Shown here: one piece after another, positions 8,564 through 18,258 of the stretch
Numbering within the stretch: the first letter of the stretch is position 1
Layout of the letters: each line of letters opens with the position of its first letter
Assembly: GCF_009650765.1 (NCBI RefSeq)
Contig: NZ_CP045740.1
Coordinates: 3,200,001 to 3,264,000 of the forward strand
DNA: 64,000 nt
From: Streptomyces sp. SUK 48
GTDB lineage: Bacteria; Actinomycetota; Actinomycetes; Streptomycetales; Streptomycetaceae
Reading direction: 5' to 3'
The notes under the pieces: generated by a model
Databases searched by the model: none
What the model saw: only the letters and a program-made list of their open reading frames with translations
What the model was told of the DNA's origin: nothing
Made by a program: the position numbers and the translations under genes

Positions 8564-10384
8564 TCAGCCCAGGCGCTCCACCAGCGCGCGGTACTGGTCC
8601 CACAGCTCCTTCGGGGTGTGCTCGCCGAAGGTGTCGAGGTGGCCGGGCACCAGCGCGGCCTCCTCGCGCCAGACCTCCTTGTCGACCGTGAGCAGGAAGT
8701 CGAGGTCGGAGTCGGACAGTTCGAGCCCGTCGGTGTCCAGCGCCTCCTTGGTCGGCAGCACGCCGATCGGCGTCTCGACGCCCGCGGCCCTGCCGTCCAG
8801 GCGCTCCACGATCCACTTCAGGACGCGGGCGTTCTCACCGAAGCCGGGCCAGACGAACTTGCCCTCGTCGTTCTTGCGGAACCAGTTGACGTAGTAGATC
8901 TTCGGCAGCTTGGACTGGTCCTTGTCCTTGGCCACGTTGATCCAGTGCGCCATGTAGTCGCCCATGTTGTAGCCGCAGAACGGCAGCATGGCGAACGGGT
9001 CGCGGCGCAGCTCGCCGACCTTGCCCTCGGCCGCGGCGGTCTTCTCGGAGGCCACGTTGGCGCCGAGGAAGACGCCGTGGTCCCAGTCGAAGGACTCGGT
9101 GACCAGCGGCACCGCGCTGGCGCGCCGGCCGCCGAAGAGGATCGCGGAGATCGGCACGCCCTTGGGGTCCTCCCACTCGGGCGCGATGATCGGGCACTGC
9201 GACGCGGGCACGGTGAAGCGGGCGTTGGGGTGGGCGGCGGGGGCCTCGGCGCCCGGCGTCCAGTCGTTGCCCTTCCAGTCCGTCAGGTGGGCGGGGGTCT
9301 CCTCGGTCATGCCCTCCCACCAGACGTCGCCGTCGTCGGTGAGCGCCACGTTGGTGAAGACGGCGTTGCCCCACAGGGTCTTCATCGCGTTGGCGTTGGT
9401 GTGCTCGCCGGTGCCGGGCGCGACGCCGAAGAAGCCCGCCTCGGGGTTGATCGCGTACAGGCGGCCGTCCTCGCCGAAGCGCATCCAGGCGATGTCGTCG
9501 CCGATGGTCTCCACGGTCCAGCCGGAGACGGTGGGCTCCAGCATGGCGAGGTTGGTCTTGCCGCAGGCGCTCGGGAACGCGGCGGCCACGTACTTGGACT
9601 CGCCCTGCGGCGGGGTGAGCTTGAGGATCAGCATGTGCTCGGCGAGCCAGCCCTCGTCACGCGCCATGACGGAGGCGATACGCAGCGCGTAGCACTTCTT
9701 GCCGAGCAGGGCGTTGCCGCCGTAGCCCGAGCCGTACGACCAGATCTCGCGCGCCTCGGGGAAGTGGGAGATGAACTTGGTCTGGCTGCACGGCCACGGC
9801 ACGTCGGCCTGGCCCGGCTCCAGCGGGGCGCCCACGGTGTGGACGGCCTTGACGAAGAAGCCGTCCTCGCCCAGCTCGTCCAGGACGGCCTGGCCCATGC
9901 GCGTCATCGTGCGCATGGAGACGGCGACGTAGGCGGAGTCGGTGATCTCGACGCCGAGCGCGGACAGCGGGGAGCCGAGCGGGCCCATGCAGAACGGGAC
10001 GACGTACAGGGTGCGGCCGCGCATGGAGCCGCGGAACAGGCCCTTGTCGCCGGCGAAGATCTCCCGCATCTCGGCGGGGGCCTTCCAGTTGTTGGTCGGG
10101 CCCGCGTCCTCCTCCTTCTCGGAGCAGATGAAGGTGCGGTCCTCGACGCGCGCCACGTCGGTCGGGTCGGAGGCGGCGAGGTAGGAGTGCGGGCGCTTGA
10201 CCGGGTCGAGCTTCTTGAAGGTGCCCTTGGCCACGAGCTCCTCGCACAGGCGCTCGTACTCGGCCTCGGATCCGTCACACCAGACCACGTTGTCCGGCTG
10301 CGTCAGTTCGGCGATCTCGTCGACCCACGAGATCAGTTCCTGGTGGCGGGTGGGAACGCTGGTAGCCGAGTTGTCGCGCGCCAC
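8564..10384 (-). CDS. pckG: Phosphoenolpyruvate carboxykinase (GTP)
   Basis: A 606-residue enzyme converting oxaloacetate and GTP to phosphoenolpyruvate, the anaplerotic/gluconeogenic node. The P-loop with the GTP-class cysteine is visible as [15 protein letters not shown], with the downstream [20 protein letters not shown] metal-binding region and [14 protein letters not shown]. Length and motif order match the GTP-dependent family rather than the ATP-dependent one. I choose the GTG at 10384, giving [15 protein letters not shown], because an AGGAG Shine-Dalgarno lies just upstream; longer versions would read through the promoter region. It is transcribed alone and ends at a strong hairpin. 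Confidence 0.96.
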   Translation of the reverse strand: MARDNSATSVPTRHQELISWVDEIAELTQPDNVVWCDGSEAEYERLCEELVAKGTFKKLDPVKRPHSYLAASDPTDVARVEDRTFICSEKEEDAGPTNNWKAPAEMREIFAGDKGLFRGSMRGRTLYVVPFCMGPLGSPLSALGVEITDSAYVAVSMRTMTRMGQAVLDELGEDGFFVKAVHTVGAPLEPGQADVPWPCSQTKFISHFPEAREIWSYGSGYGGNALLGKKCYALRIASVMARDEGWLAEHMLILKLTPPQGESKYVAAAFPSACGKTNLAMLEPTVSGWTVETIGDDIAWMRFGEDGRLYAINPEAGFFGVAPGTGEHTNANAMKTLWGNAVFTNVALTDDGDVWWEGMTEETPAHLTDWKGNDWTPGAEAPAAHPNARFTVPASQCPIIAPEWEDPKGVPISAILFGGRRASAVPLVTESFDWDHGVFLGANVASEKTAAAEGKVGELRRDPFAMLPFCGYNMGDYMAHWINVAKDKDQSKLPKIYYVNWFRKNDEGKFVWPGFGENARVLKWIVERLDGRAAGVETPIGVLPTKEALDTDGLELSDSDLDFLLTVDKEVWREEAALVPGHLDTFGEHTPKELWDQYRALVERLG

Positions 10385-10663
10385 GGTTGCTCCTAAGTGA
10401 GGGATTTTGTCCTTGTTGCCCCGTGGGGGCTGCGACCCGGACGCTTCGCTGACGCTCATCCGGTGCCGACTGCACTCATTTGATCATCCGCCCGGTCCGC
10501 CCATCTGTCCAGGGGGTCTCACAGGTGAGCGAAGTGAGGTGAGCCACGCTTCCAGCGGCGTTTGCATTTTCTTTGCGTCTGTCTGGATTTCAGCTGAACG
10601 TCTTTTTGCGCTCACCCGACCAAGGCACGCCCCTCACATCCGATTTACGGAGGCGTAGGTACC

Positions 10664-11386
10664 ATGCGGCGCATGACTGCGTCCGTCCCCGACGCGCCCA
10701 AGGACACGCCGGCCGGCGGCCGCGGTCCCCTGGCGCTCTCCCTGCCGCACCCGATCAAGCCGAGGCTGCGCGGCTGGCTGCATCTCGGCATGTTCCCGGC
10801 CGTACTCGTCGCGGGTCTCGTCCTCACCGCCCTGGCCGACTCGACCCGAGGCCGTATCGCCTGCGGGATCTACGTCCTCACGGCCTGCCTGCTGTTCGGC
10901 GTCAGCGCGCTGTACCACCGGGGCAACTGGGGCCCGCGGATGGACGGCCTGCTGCGCCGGCTCGACCACGCCAACATCTTCCTGATCATCGCGGGCACCT
11001 ACACCCCGCTGACGATGCTGCTGCTGCCCGGCGCCAAGGGCCAGTGGCTGCTGTGGGGCATCTGGGCCGCGGCGGCGGCCGGGATCGTCTTCCGGGTCTT
11101 CTGGGTCGGCGCCCCGCGCTGGCTCTACACGCCCTGCTACATCGCGATGGGCTGGGCGGCCGTCTTCTTCCTGCCCGACTTCCTGCGCACGGGCGGCATC
11201 GCCGTCCTGGTCCTGGTGATCGTCGGCGGGCTGCTCTACAGCGCGGGCGGCGTCGTCTACGGCTTCAAGCGGCCGAACCCGTCACCGCGCTGGTTCGGCT
11301 TCCACGAGGTCTTCCACTCCTTCACGCTCGCGGCGTTCGTCGTGCACTACGTGGGGATCTCGCTGGTGGCGTACCAGCACGCGTGA
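10664..11386 (+). CDS. Hemolysin III / PAQR-family membrane protein
   Basis: A 240-residue integral membrane protein with about seven hydrophobic helices. It carries the family signatures: FGVSALYHRG near residue 85, LDHANIFLIIAGTYTPLTML near 105 and the C-terminal FHEVFHSFTLAAFVVHYVG with the conserved histidines of a probable metal site. The hemolysin III/TrhA group belongs to the CREST/PAQR superfamily; its bacterial role is poorly defined and involves membrane homeostasis in some species. It is transcribed alone and followed by a textbook terminator. Confidence 0.9.
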   Translation: MRRMTASVPDAPKDTPAGGRGPLALSLPHPIKPRLRGWLHLGMFPAVLVAGLVLTALADSTRGRIACGIYVLTACLLFGVSALYHRGNWGPRMDGLLRRLDHANIFLIIAGTYTPLTMLLLPGAKGQWLLWGIWAAAAAGIVFRVFWVGAPRWLYTPCYIAMGWAAVFFLPDFLRTGGIAVLVLVIVGGLLYSAGGVVYGFKRPNPSPRWFGFHEVFHSFTLAAFVVHYVGISLVAYQHA

Positions 11387-11401
11387 CCCCGTCCGCTTCC
11401 G

Positions 11402-11434
11402 CGGCCACGGCTCATCCGAGCCGTGGCCGTTTTT
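11402..11434 (+). terminator. Rho-independent terminator after hemolysin III gene
   Basis: An 11-bp perfect stem (CGGCCACGGCT with AGCCGTGGCCG) around a 6-nt loop is followed by TTTTT at 11430-11434. It is the only hairpin in the window with a clear U tract. Confidence 0.9.
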
Positions 11435-11517
11435 CATGCCGGGAGAGACATGGCCGCCCCGGCCGCCGTCGCCGATGCCGCCGCCGCTGATGCCGGTGCC
11501 GCTGCCGGTCCCGGAGA

Positions 11518-12177
11518 ATGACCGGTATGACGGCCGCACGCCCCACCAGCACCTCCCCCGCCCGCGCCGGCACCGAAGGCCCCCGCCCCGGTCTGCGGGA
11601 GCGCAAGAAGATCAAGACGCGGGAGGCGATCCGCAGGGCGACGTACGCCCTGGTCGAGGAGCAGGGGTACGACGCCACGACGATCGACCGGATCGCCGAC
11701 CGGGCGGAGGTGTCGCCGTCGACGGTCCTCCGGTACTTCCCGGCCAAGGAGGACATCGTCCTCACCGACGAGTTCGACGCGATGATCCTGGCGGAGATCG
11801 GGCGGCGGCCCGCGCAAGAGCCGTGGACCGACACCGTCCGGCACGCGCTGCGGCACGCGGTCCGGGCCGGTCTGGAGGAGGACCCGGAGCTCTCCCGGCT
11901 GCGCACCCGCCTGATGGTCGAGGTCCCGGCGGTGCGCTCGCGGATGACGGAGAGCATGTCGGCGACCGGCCACCTGCTGTGCCGGGCCGTCGCCGAGCGC
12001 ACCGGCCGCGACCCCGGCGACCTGGCGGTGCGGGTCTACGTCATGTCGCTGATCGGCGGTCTGCTGGAGACCCTCGTGTACTGGGCCGAGCACGGCCACC
12101 GGGACGACCCGCGAGACCTCGTCGACCGCGCCCTGGACGTCCTGGAGCACGGTCCGCCGGGCGCCGGAGACCAGTGA
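11518..12177 (+). CDS. TetR-family transcriptional regulator
   Basis: A 219-residue protein. The DNA-binding domain lies at about residues 25-75 (LRERKKIKTREAIRRAT, then IADRAEVSPSTVLRYFPAKEDIV), followed by an all-helical ligand domain. The opening matches the acyl-lipid and antibiotic responsive TetR group with the LRERKK start. No neighbouring transporter is visible, so the target is unknown. It resembles the cluster TetR at 58,345-59,001 in its DNA-binding half but lies outside the cluster. Confidence 0.88.
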   Translation: MTGMTAARPTSTSPARAGTEGPRPGLRERKKIKTREAIRRATYALVEEQGYDATTIDRIADRAEVSPSTVLRYFPAKEDIVLTDEFDAMILAEIGRRPAQEPWTDTVRHALRHAVRAGLEEDPELSRLRTRLMVEVPAVRSRMTESMSATGHLLCRAVAERTGRDPGDLAVRVYVMSLIGGLLETLVYWAEHGHRDDPRDLVDRALDVLEHGPPGAGDQ

Positions 12178-12210
12178 GACCGCTCGCTCCCGGCGTGCCA
12201 TGCTGACGAG

Positions 12211-12954
12211 GTGAACGGAACCGAGATCCGCGTCGAAGTCGCCCCCGAGCTGCACCTGTTCGTCCCGTCGGCCCGGCGCGCGGGCGCCACCGCGCTCGGC
12301 ACCGACGGCGTCTCGACGCTCGGTCATGTCATCGAGTCCCTCGGGGTGCCGCTGACCGAGGTCGGCGCGCTGCTCGTGGACGGCCGCGAGGTTCCGGTCT
12401 CGCACATCCCGCGCGCGGGCGAGAGCGTGCGCGTGCGGGCGGTGGCGCGCCCCCAGCGGGTGCCCGGCGCGCCGCTCCGCTTCCTCCTCGACGTCCACCT
12501 CGGCACCCTGGCCCGCCGGCTGCGGCTGCTCGGCGTCGACACGGCGTACGAGTCCACCGACATCGGCGATCCGGCGCTGGCGGCGCGCTCGGCGGCCGAG
12601 CGGCGGGTGATGCTCAGCCGCGACCGGGGGCTGCTGCGCCGCCGCGAGCTGTGGGCCGGGGCCTACGTCTACAGCACCCAGCCGGAGGAGCAGCTCCGGG
12701 ACGTCCTCGGCCGGTTCGCCCCCGAACTGCGCCCCTGGACCCGCTGCACGGCCTGCAACGGGCTGCTGCGGGCCGCCACCAAGGAGGAGGTCGCCGACCA
12801 GCTCAAGGGCGGCACCGAGCGGTCGTACGACGTCTTCGCGCAGTGTGCGTCCTGCGGGCGCGCGTACTGGAAGGGGGCGCATCACGACCAGCTGGAGGCG
12901 GTCGTGGAGCGGGCGTTGAGCATGCGTGCTCAGGGGAGCGCTCAGGACGGCTGA
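12211..12954 (+). CDS. Mut7-C RNase-domain protein with N-terminal ubiquitin-like domain
   Basis: A 247-residue protein. The N-terminal about 85 residues form a ThiS/ubiquitin-like domain (EVAPELHLFVPSARR). The C-terminal Mut7-C domain shows LRFLLDVHLGTLARRLRLLG with its conserved Asp, VMLSRDRGLLRRR, and two CxxC zinc-binding pairs (TRCTACNGLL and AQCASCGRAYW). Mut7-C is a PIN-like nuclease fold; these proteins are predicted RNases. The start is GTG 12211, spaced 33 bp after the TetR stop, so the two may be co-transcribed. Confidence 0.85.
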   Translation: MNGTEIRVEVAPELHLFVPSARRAGATALGTDGVSTLGHVIESLGVPLTEVGALLVDGREVPVSHIPRAGESVRVRAVARPQRVPGAPLRFLLDVHLGTLARRLRLLGVDTAYESTDIGDPALAARSAAERRVMLSRDRGLLRRRELWAGAYVYSTQPEEQLRDVLGRFAPELRPWTRCTACNGLLRAATKEEVADQLKGGTERSYDVFAQCASCGRAYWKGAHHDQLEAVVERALSMRAQGSAQDG

Positions 12955-13075
12955 GAGCGGTCGAGCGGCCGGGCCGTTCCGGCGGGCCCCCGGAGGGCAT
13001 CGCGACGCTGGCGCCGAGGGGGGTGATCCTCAGCGGCGCGTGACGCCCTCCCGTCCTCCCGTTCTCCCGCCGGGT

Positions 13076-15109
13076 TCAGTGGCTTTCGAGGGTGGTGCGG
13101 AGCCGGTCCGGGTCGGTGGTCGGGGCGTCGCAGGTGAAGTCGCGGCAGACGTAGGCGGCCGCCTGTCCGGAGACGAGCGGGCGGCCGGCGAGCAGCGGGA
13201 ACTCCTCGCTGTCCGGGGTGCCGACGGCGACGACCGCGCCCGGGGCGGTTGCCAGAAGTGCCGTACGGTGCAGGGCGGTCGTGGCCGGGTCGGTGAGGGA
13301 CGGGCCGACGACCGCGATCTCCCGGGGCCCGTCGAGCAGCGCCTCCGCGACCGCGAGCCCCCACCCGATGAAACGGGGCACGCGCGGGCCGAGGGCTCCC
13401 ACGACGCCCAACGCCCGCTCGGCGGCGGTCCGGTGGACCTCGGAGCCGGTCTGGGCGGCGTATCCGAGCAGCGCGCCCGCGGCGGCCGACCAGCCGGAGG
13501 GGGTGGCGTTGTCGGTGGGGTCCTGGGGGCGGCGGATGAGCCGTTCGGCGTCGGCCGCGGTGTCGTAGAGCGCGCCGGTCTCCGGATCGGTGAAGCGGGC
13601 GAGCACATGGCCGACGAGCAGTCCGGCGAAGTCCAGCCAGACGCCCTCGCCGGTCACGGAGGCGAGCGCGAGGAAGCCCTCGGCGACGTCCGCGTAGTCC
13701 TCCAGGACACCGGAGTTGGCGCCGGCGCGGCCGTCCTTGCTGGTGCGGGTGAGCCGGGTGTGCTCATCCAGATGCACCCGCACGAGCAGGTCGGCGGCGC
13801 CGAGGGCGGCCTCGGTGAGGTCGGGGCGGTCGAAGTAGGCGCCGGTCTCGGCGAGCGCGGCGATCGCGAGCCCGTTCCAGGCGGCCACCACCTTGTCGTC
13901 CCGGCCGGGCGCGGGCCGCCGCGCGCGGGCGCCGAGCAGCCGCCGCTTGACGGAGGCGATCTTCTCGGCGTCGAACACGCCCTCGTCCTGCGGGAGTTGC
14001 AGGACGGACTGGCCGTGCTCGAAGGTGCCCTCCTCGGTGACCCCGAAGAACTGCGCGGCGAGCTGGGCGTCGGCCTCGCCGAGTACGCCGGTCAGCTGCT
14101 CCGGCGTCCAGACGTAGTACGCCCCCTCGACATGCCGCCCGCTCCCGTCGTCGCTGTCGGCGTCGAGGGCGGAGGCGAACCCCCCTTCAGCCGTGCGCAG
14201 TTCACGGACCATGAAGTCGGCGGTCTCCAGGGCGACCCGGCGGGCGAGTTCGGATCCGGTGGCCCGCCACAGGTGCGCGTACACCCGGCACAGCAGGGCG
14301 TTGTCGTACAGCATCTTCTCGAAGTGCGGCACGACCCAGTCGCGGTCCACGGAGTAACGGGCGAATCCGCCGCCGAGCTGGTCGTAGAGCCCGCCGCGAG
14401 CCATCCGCTCACCGGTGTCCTGGGCCATCTGGAGCGCGCCCTCGGCGCCGGTGCGCGCGTGGTGGCGCAGCAGGAACTCCAGCACCATGGACGGCGGGAA
14501 CTTGGGCGCGCCGCCGAATCCGCCGCGCTGCGCGTCGTACTCGCGGGTCAGCCCGAGCAGCGCCTGGGCGAGTTCCTGCTCGCCGGGCGGCCGGGCCCCC
14601 TGGTGGCCGATCTCCCGCTGCGCCAGATCCCGCACGATCTTCCCGGCGACCTCCCCGACCTCGTCCCGCCGGGTGCTCCACGCCTGCCGGACCCCCTCCA
14701 GCACCTGCCGGAAGGACGGCATCCCGTGCCGGGGCTCGGGCGGGAAGTAGGTGCCGAAGTAGAACGGCTCGGCGTCCGGCGTGAGGAACACGGTCATCGG
14801 CCACCCGCCCTGCCCGGTGGCGGCCTGCACGGCCTCCATGTACACGGCATCGACATCCGGCCGCTCCTCGCGGTCGACCTTGACGCTGACGAAGTGCGCG
14901 TTGAGGAAGTCGGCGGTGTCCTGGTCCTCGAAGGATTCGTGGGCCATGACGTGACACCAGTGGCAGGCCGAGTAGCCCACCGACAGCAGCACGGGCACAT
15001 CCCGCCGCCGGGCCTCCTCGAACGCCTCCGGCGTCCAGGGCCACCAGTCGACCGGATTGTCAGCATGCTGCAGCAGATAAGGCGAGGTCACACCAGCCAA
15101 CCGGTTCAT
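13076..15109 (-). CDS. YyaL/DUF255 thioredoxin-domain protein (SPATA20-like)
   Basis: A 677-residue protein. The N-terminus [20 protein letters not shown] is the diagnostic start of the DUF255/YyaL family. A thioredoxin-like domain follows with [19 protein letters not shown] containing the CHWC motif, and the rest is an alpha/alpha-toroid glycosidase-like domain ([30 protein letters not shown]). The family's cellular role is not established. ATG 15109 gives the conserved start. The coding 5' end carries a 19-bp sequence repeated about 330 bp upstream. Confidence 0.9.
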   Translation of the reverse strand: MNRLAGVTSPYLLQHADNPVDWWPWTPEAFEEARRRDVPVLLSVGYSACHWCHVMAHESFEDQDTADFLNAHFVSVKVDREERPDVDAVYMEAVQAATGQGGWPMTVFLTPDAEPFYFGTYFPPEPRHGMPSFRQVLEGVRQAWSTRRDEVGEVAGKIVRDLAQREIGHQGARPPGEQELAQALLGLTREYDAQRGGFGGAPKFPPSMVLEFLLRHHARTGAEGALQMAQDTGERMARGGLYDQLGGGFARYSVDRDWVVPHFEKMLYDNALLCRVYAHLWRATGSELARRVALETADFMVRELRTAEGGFASALDADSDDGSGRHVEGAYYVWTPEQLTGVLGEADAQLAAQFFGVTEEGTFEHGQSVLQLPQDEGVFDAEKIASVKRRLLGARARRPAPGRDDKVVAAWNGLAIAALAETGAYFDRPDLTEAALGAADLLVRVHLDEHTRLTRTSKDGRAGANSGVLEDYADVAEGFLALASVTGEGVWLDFAGLLVGHVLARFTDPETGALYDTAADAERLIRRPQDPTDNATPSGWSAAAGALLGYAAQTGSEVHRTAAERALGVVGALGPRVPRFIGWGLAVAEALLDGPREIAVVGPSLTDPATTALHRTALLATAPGAVVAVGTPDSEEFPLLAGRPLVSGQAAAYVCRDFTCDAPTTDPDRLRTTLESH

Positions 15110-15425
15110 ACGGTCCAGCCTCTCACAGCACCTGGCACGACCGGCGAAACCCTCACGGGCCCCTCTCGTGTGGCCGAATTGCACTGGTGAGCCATCACGT
15201 GGCGGGCGGCCCCTCGCCCTCCCGAGTCAGGCGACCTGGCACCTCGCAACAGTAGGCTGGGCGCAGCGGAAACGGCGAGATGTTCACCGGCACGGTGAAG
15301 GCCACCGCGCCTTTCTCCGTCACGGTCGATCTCGGGCTCTTGTAAGGCACCGAGAAGCCGCCCCGCTGTCGACGCTTGACCATCCGCACCCGCCTCTGCG
15401 GCAGACAAGGCGAGGTCACACCAGC
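15079..15425. repeat. 19-bp direct repeat flanking the YyaL gene start
   Basis: AAGGCGAGGTCACACCAGC occurs at 15079-15097, inside the YyaL start, and again at 15407-15425. Similarity extends a few bases further with two mismatches. The upstream copy still encodes GVTSPCLPQ-like residues on the minus strand, so it looks like a relic of the gene's first codons, perhaps left by an insertion or duplication at the left border of the cluster. Confidence 0.6.
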
Positions 15426-15458
15426 TGGCGCGGCAGCGGCGGTGCCGCCCTCACGTCT
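15110..15458. other. Intergenic border region between chromosome core and cluster
   Basis: This 349-bp stretch contains the second copy of the 19-bp repeat and no recognisable gene. It separates the YyaL gene, which belongs to the ordinary chromosome, from the acyl-CoA carboxylase genes. I take it as the probable left border of the biosynthetic cluster. Confidence 0.5.
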
Positions 15459-15716
15459 TCAGCCCCCGGTCTCCGAGCCGCCGCGCCAGCTGCCGGGGAG
15501 GCGGTAGAGGGCGTGCCGCTCCAGGCGTTCCCAGCGCGGTGGGGCGCTTTCGGCGCGGTCGTCGCGGGCGGCCGTGCTCCTTCTGCCGGCGGCCCGGGCG
15601 AGCAGCACCACGGTGAGGGCCGCGAGTTCGTCGTCCGTGATCCGTCCGCCGCGTTCGACGCGTACCACCGCGTTCGGCGTGTTCATCGTGTTCATCGTGT
15701 TCGGCACGGTCTTCAT
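15459..15716 (-). CDS. accE: Acyl-CoA carboxylase epsilon subunit
   Basis: An 85-residue protein of the AccE/PccE type. The pattern is a short N-terminus, VVRVERGGRITDDELAALTVVLLARA, then a basic linker and a tryptophan-rich end (WERLERHALYRLPGSWRGG). Epsilon subunits bind and stimulate actinobacterial acyl-CoA carboxylase complexes. The gene starts 30 bp after the beta-subunit stop on the same strand, the usual pairing. It contains an odd repetitive start (NTMNTMNTPNA). Confidence 0.85.
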   Translation of the reverse strand: MKTVPNTMNTMNTPNAVVRVERGGRITDDELAALTVVLLARAAGRRSTAARDDRAESAPPRWERLERHALYRLPGSWRGGSETGG

Positions 15717-15746
15717 GGGAGCAACTCCACTGCGGAGTAGATGAGT

Positions 15747-17339
15747 TCACTGGGGCGGGTTGCCGTGCTTGCGTGCCGGGAGGTCGGCGTGCTTGGTGCG
15801 CAGCATGCGCAGGGAGCGGATCAGCACCCGGCGCGTGTCGGCGGGATCGATCACGTCGTCGACCAGGCCCCGCTCGGCGGCGTAGTACGGGTGCATCAGT
15901 TCGGCCTTGTACTCCTTGATCATGTGGGCGCGCATCACGTCGGGGTCGGCGGCCTCCGCTATCCGGCGGCGGAAGACGACCTTGGCAGCGCCCTCGGCGC
16001 CCATCACCGCGATCTCGTTGGTGGGCCACGCATAGGACAGGTCCGCGCCCACGGAACGCGAGTCCATGACGATGTAGGCGCCGCCGTACGCCTTGCGCAG
16101 GATCAGCTGGACGCGCGGCACGGTGGCGTTGCAGTACGCGTACAGGAGCTTGGCGCCGTGCCGGATGATGCCGCCGTGTTCCTGGTCGACGCCGGGCAGG
16201 AAGCCGGGGACGTCGAGGAGCGTCACGAGGGGGATGTTGAAGGCGTCGCACAGCTGGACGAAGCGAGCGGCCTTGTCGGAGGCGTTGATGTCGAGGACGC
16301 CGGCCAGCGAGCGGGGCTGGTTGGCCACGATGCCGACGACCTGGCCGTCGAGGCGGGCCAGGGCGACGATGATGTTGGTGGCCCAACGCTCATGGATCTC
16401 CAGGTAGTCACCGTCGTCGGCGATCGACTCGATCACCGCGCGCATGTCGTAGGGGCGGTTGCCGTCCGCGGGAACCAGGTCGAGGAGTTCCTCGCAGCGG
16501 CGGTCGGCCGGGTCGTCGGTCGCCGCGGCCGGCGGCCTCTCGCGGTTGTTCTGCGGGAGGAGGGACAGCAGGTAGCGGACCTCGGCGAGGCAGGTCTCCT
16601 CGTCGTCGTACGCGAAGTGGCTCACGCCGGACGTCCGCGTGTGGACGTCCGCGCCGCCGAGGCCGTTCTGGCTGATCTCCTCGCCCGTCACCGCGTTGAC
16701 CACGTCCGGGCCGGTGATGAACATCTGCGAGGTGTCGCGGACCATGAACACGAAGTCCGTCAACGCCGGGCTGTAGGCGGCACCGCCCGCGCACGGGCCG
16801 AGCATCACCGATATCTGGGGGACGACGCCGGAGGCCCTGGTGTTGCGGATGAAGATGCCGCCGTAGCCGGCGAGGGCCGAGACGCCCTCCTGGATGCGGG
16901 CGCCGGCCCCGTCGTTCAGCGACACCAGCGGCGCGCCCTCCGCCAGCGCCATGTCCATGATTTTGTGGATCTTCTCCGCGTGCGCCTCGCCCAGCGCCCC
17001 GCCGAAGATGCGGAAGTCATGCGCGTAGACGAACACCAGCCGGCCGAACACCGTGCCCCAGCCGGTGATCACACCGTCGGTCAGGGGCCTCCGGGCCTCC
17101 AGGCCGAAGCCGGTCGCGCGGTGCCGGCGCAGCTGGCCCACCTCGTGGAAGCTGTCCTCGTCCAGCAGCAGGGCGATGCGTTCGCGGGCGGTCAGCTTTC
17201 CCTTGGCGTGCTGGGCCTCGGTCGCCCTCTCGTCCGGCCCGGCCAGCGCGTGGGCGCGCAGCCCGTGCAGTTCGGCCACTCGGCCGCGTGCGTCGGCGGG
17301 GGCCGGCGGCGGGTCGTTCTCGACAGCGGGCCGCGTCAC
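15747..17339 (-). CDS. accB: Acyl-CoA carboxylase beta (carboxyltransferase) subunit, acetyl-CoA type
   Basis: A 530-residue carboxyltransferase that moves CO2 from carboxybiotin to an acyl-CoA to make polyketide extender units. Two crotonase-like halves are visible, with oxyanion-hole segments GARIQEGVSALAGYGGIF and PGFLPGVDQEHGGIIRHGAK. The substrate-determining region reads RKAYGGAYIVMDSRSVGADL; isoleucine at this position is typical of acetyl-CoA-preferring AccB, while propionyl-CoA PccB has aspartate. It should therefore supply malonyl-CoA to the polyketide synthases. GTG 17339 follows a GGGAGGA Shine-Dalgarno. It lies 63 bp after the hydrolase gene and is probably the distal part of the glycosyltransferase operon. 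No alpha (biotin) subunit is present in the window. Confidence 0.92.
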   Translation of the reverse strand: MTRPAVENDPPPAPADARGRVAELHGLRAHALAGPDERATEAQHAKGKLTARERIALLLDEDSFHEVGQLRRHRATGFGLEARRPLTDGVITGWGTVFGRLVFVYAHDFRIFGGALGEAHAEKIHKIMDMALAEGAPLVSLNDGAGARIQEGVSALAGYGGIFIRNTRASGVVPQISVMLGPCAGGAAYSPALTDFVFMVRDTSQMFITGPDVVNAVTGEEISQNGLGGADVHTRTSGVSHFAYDDEETCLAEVRYLLSLLPQNNRERPPAAATDDPADRRCEELLDLVPADGNRPYDMRAVIESIADDGDYLEIHERWATNIIVALARLDGQVVGIVANQPRSLAGVLDINASDKAARFVQLCDAFNIPLVTLLDVPGFLPGVDQEHGGIIRHGAKLLYAYCNATVPRVQLILRKAYGGAYIVMDSRSVGADLSYAWPTNEIAVMGAEGAAKVVFRRRIAEAADPDVMRAHMIKEYKAELMHPYYAAERGLVDDVIDPADTRRVLIRSLRMLRTKHADLPARKHGNPPQ

Positions 17340-17402
17340 GTTGTCCTCCCTCGTCGGGGATGGTGATGGAGTGGAAGCCGTGCGACGGCGAGTTCCTGGG
17401 TG

Positions 17403-18245
17403 TCAGCCAAGGACATCGGCGGCGAAGCCCGCCACGACGTTCGCGACCTCGCCGGGCGCCCGGAAGTTCGCCATGTGCCCCTGCCGGGGCATGATCACCG
17501 TTCCGCGGACCCGGGGCAGCACCTTCGCCAACGCGTCGAGCCGCGCGCGCAGATGGGCCGGGCTGCGCTCGCCGCCCAGCAGCAGCACCGGAACGTCGAG
17601 CGAGGCGTAGCGGTCCAGGCCCACGCCGAGCGCCTCGATGGCCTCGTCGTCCCGGATCTGCGCCTCGGCCTGCATGCCGAGGATCTGCCGGAACGGCGGC
17701 AACGTCCGCATGAGCAGGACCGACCGCCGGGACATCCCGACGATCCGCTGGAGATGGGTGGCCATCGCCTGCTCCGGCTTGCCCTCGTCGAGCTGGGCCC
17801 TGGCCAGGCGCAGCGCCGCACCGCCGAGCGGGCGGTCGACGGCCACCGGCGGCTCGTACAGCAGCAGTCCGGCACAGGCCCGCGGCGCGGCCAGGGCCGC
17901 CTCCAGGGCCACCACCGCGCCGGACGAGTGGCCCACGAGCAGCACCGGTTCGCCGACGGTCGTGGCGAGAGCGGCGACGTCCTCGGTCTCCGCCGCGATC
18001 GAGTGCGGGGAAGGGCCCCGGTCGCTGACGCCGTAGCCGCGCCGCTCCAGGCACAACACCCGGTAGTCGTCGGCGAGTTGCGCGGCGACGAACTCCCATG
18101 AGGTCGCCGTGCTGGCACCCCCGTGCACGATGAGGATCGCCGGTCCCTTCCCGCGGTCGGTCGCCACGAGGCGGGTGCCGTCGGCGGATTCGAGTTCGAC
18201 GCGCCGAGCCGGTGTCGTCTGCAAGCCGTCCATGTACCGATCCAC
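17403..18245 (-). CDS. Alpha/beta hydrolase
   Basis: A 280-residue alpha/beta-hydrolase. It shows the oxyanion region ILIVHGGASTATSWEFV, the nucleophile elbow VLLVGHSSGAVVALEAALA with Ser near residue 113, and the C-terminal catalytic His in MPRQGHMANF. Substrate cannot be deduced; in polyketide clusters such enzymes act as esterases, thioesterases or lactonases. The start is GTG 18245 or ATG 18233 (12 bases later). The gene starts 13 bp after the aldo/keto reductase stop and is probably co-transcribed with the glycosyltransferase genes. Confidence 0.8.
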   Translation of the reverse strand: MDRYMDGLQTTPARRVELESADGTRLVATDRGKGPAILIVHGGASTATSWEFVAAQLADDYRVLCLERRGYGVSDRGPSPHSIAAETEDVAALATTVGEPVLLVGHSSGAVVALEAALAAPRACAGLLLYEPPVAVDRPLGGAALRLARAQLDEGKPEQAMATHLQRIVGMSRRSVLLMRTLPPFRQILGMQAEAQIRDDEAIEALGVGLDRYASLDVPVLLLGGERSPAHLRARLDALAKVLPRVRGTVIMPRQGHMANFRAPGEVANVVAGFAADVLG

Positions 18246-18258
18246 TTCCGTCGGGTAC

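Noticed and set aside
8519..10396. Long plus-strand frame opposite PEP carboxykinase
   Set aside because: The minus strand encodes a complete, motif-perfect enzyme. The opposite frame is a GC-driven shadow without conserved motifs. The same reasoning removes the long frames opposite the PKS, YyaL and AccB genes.
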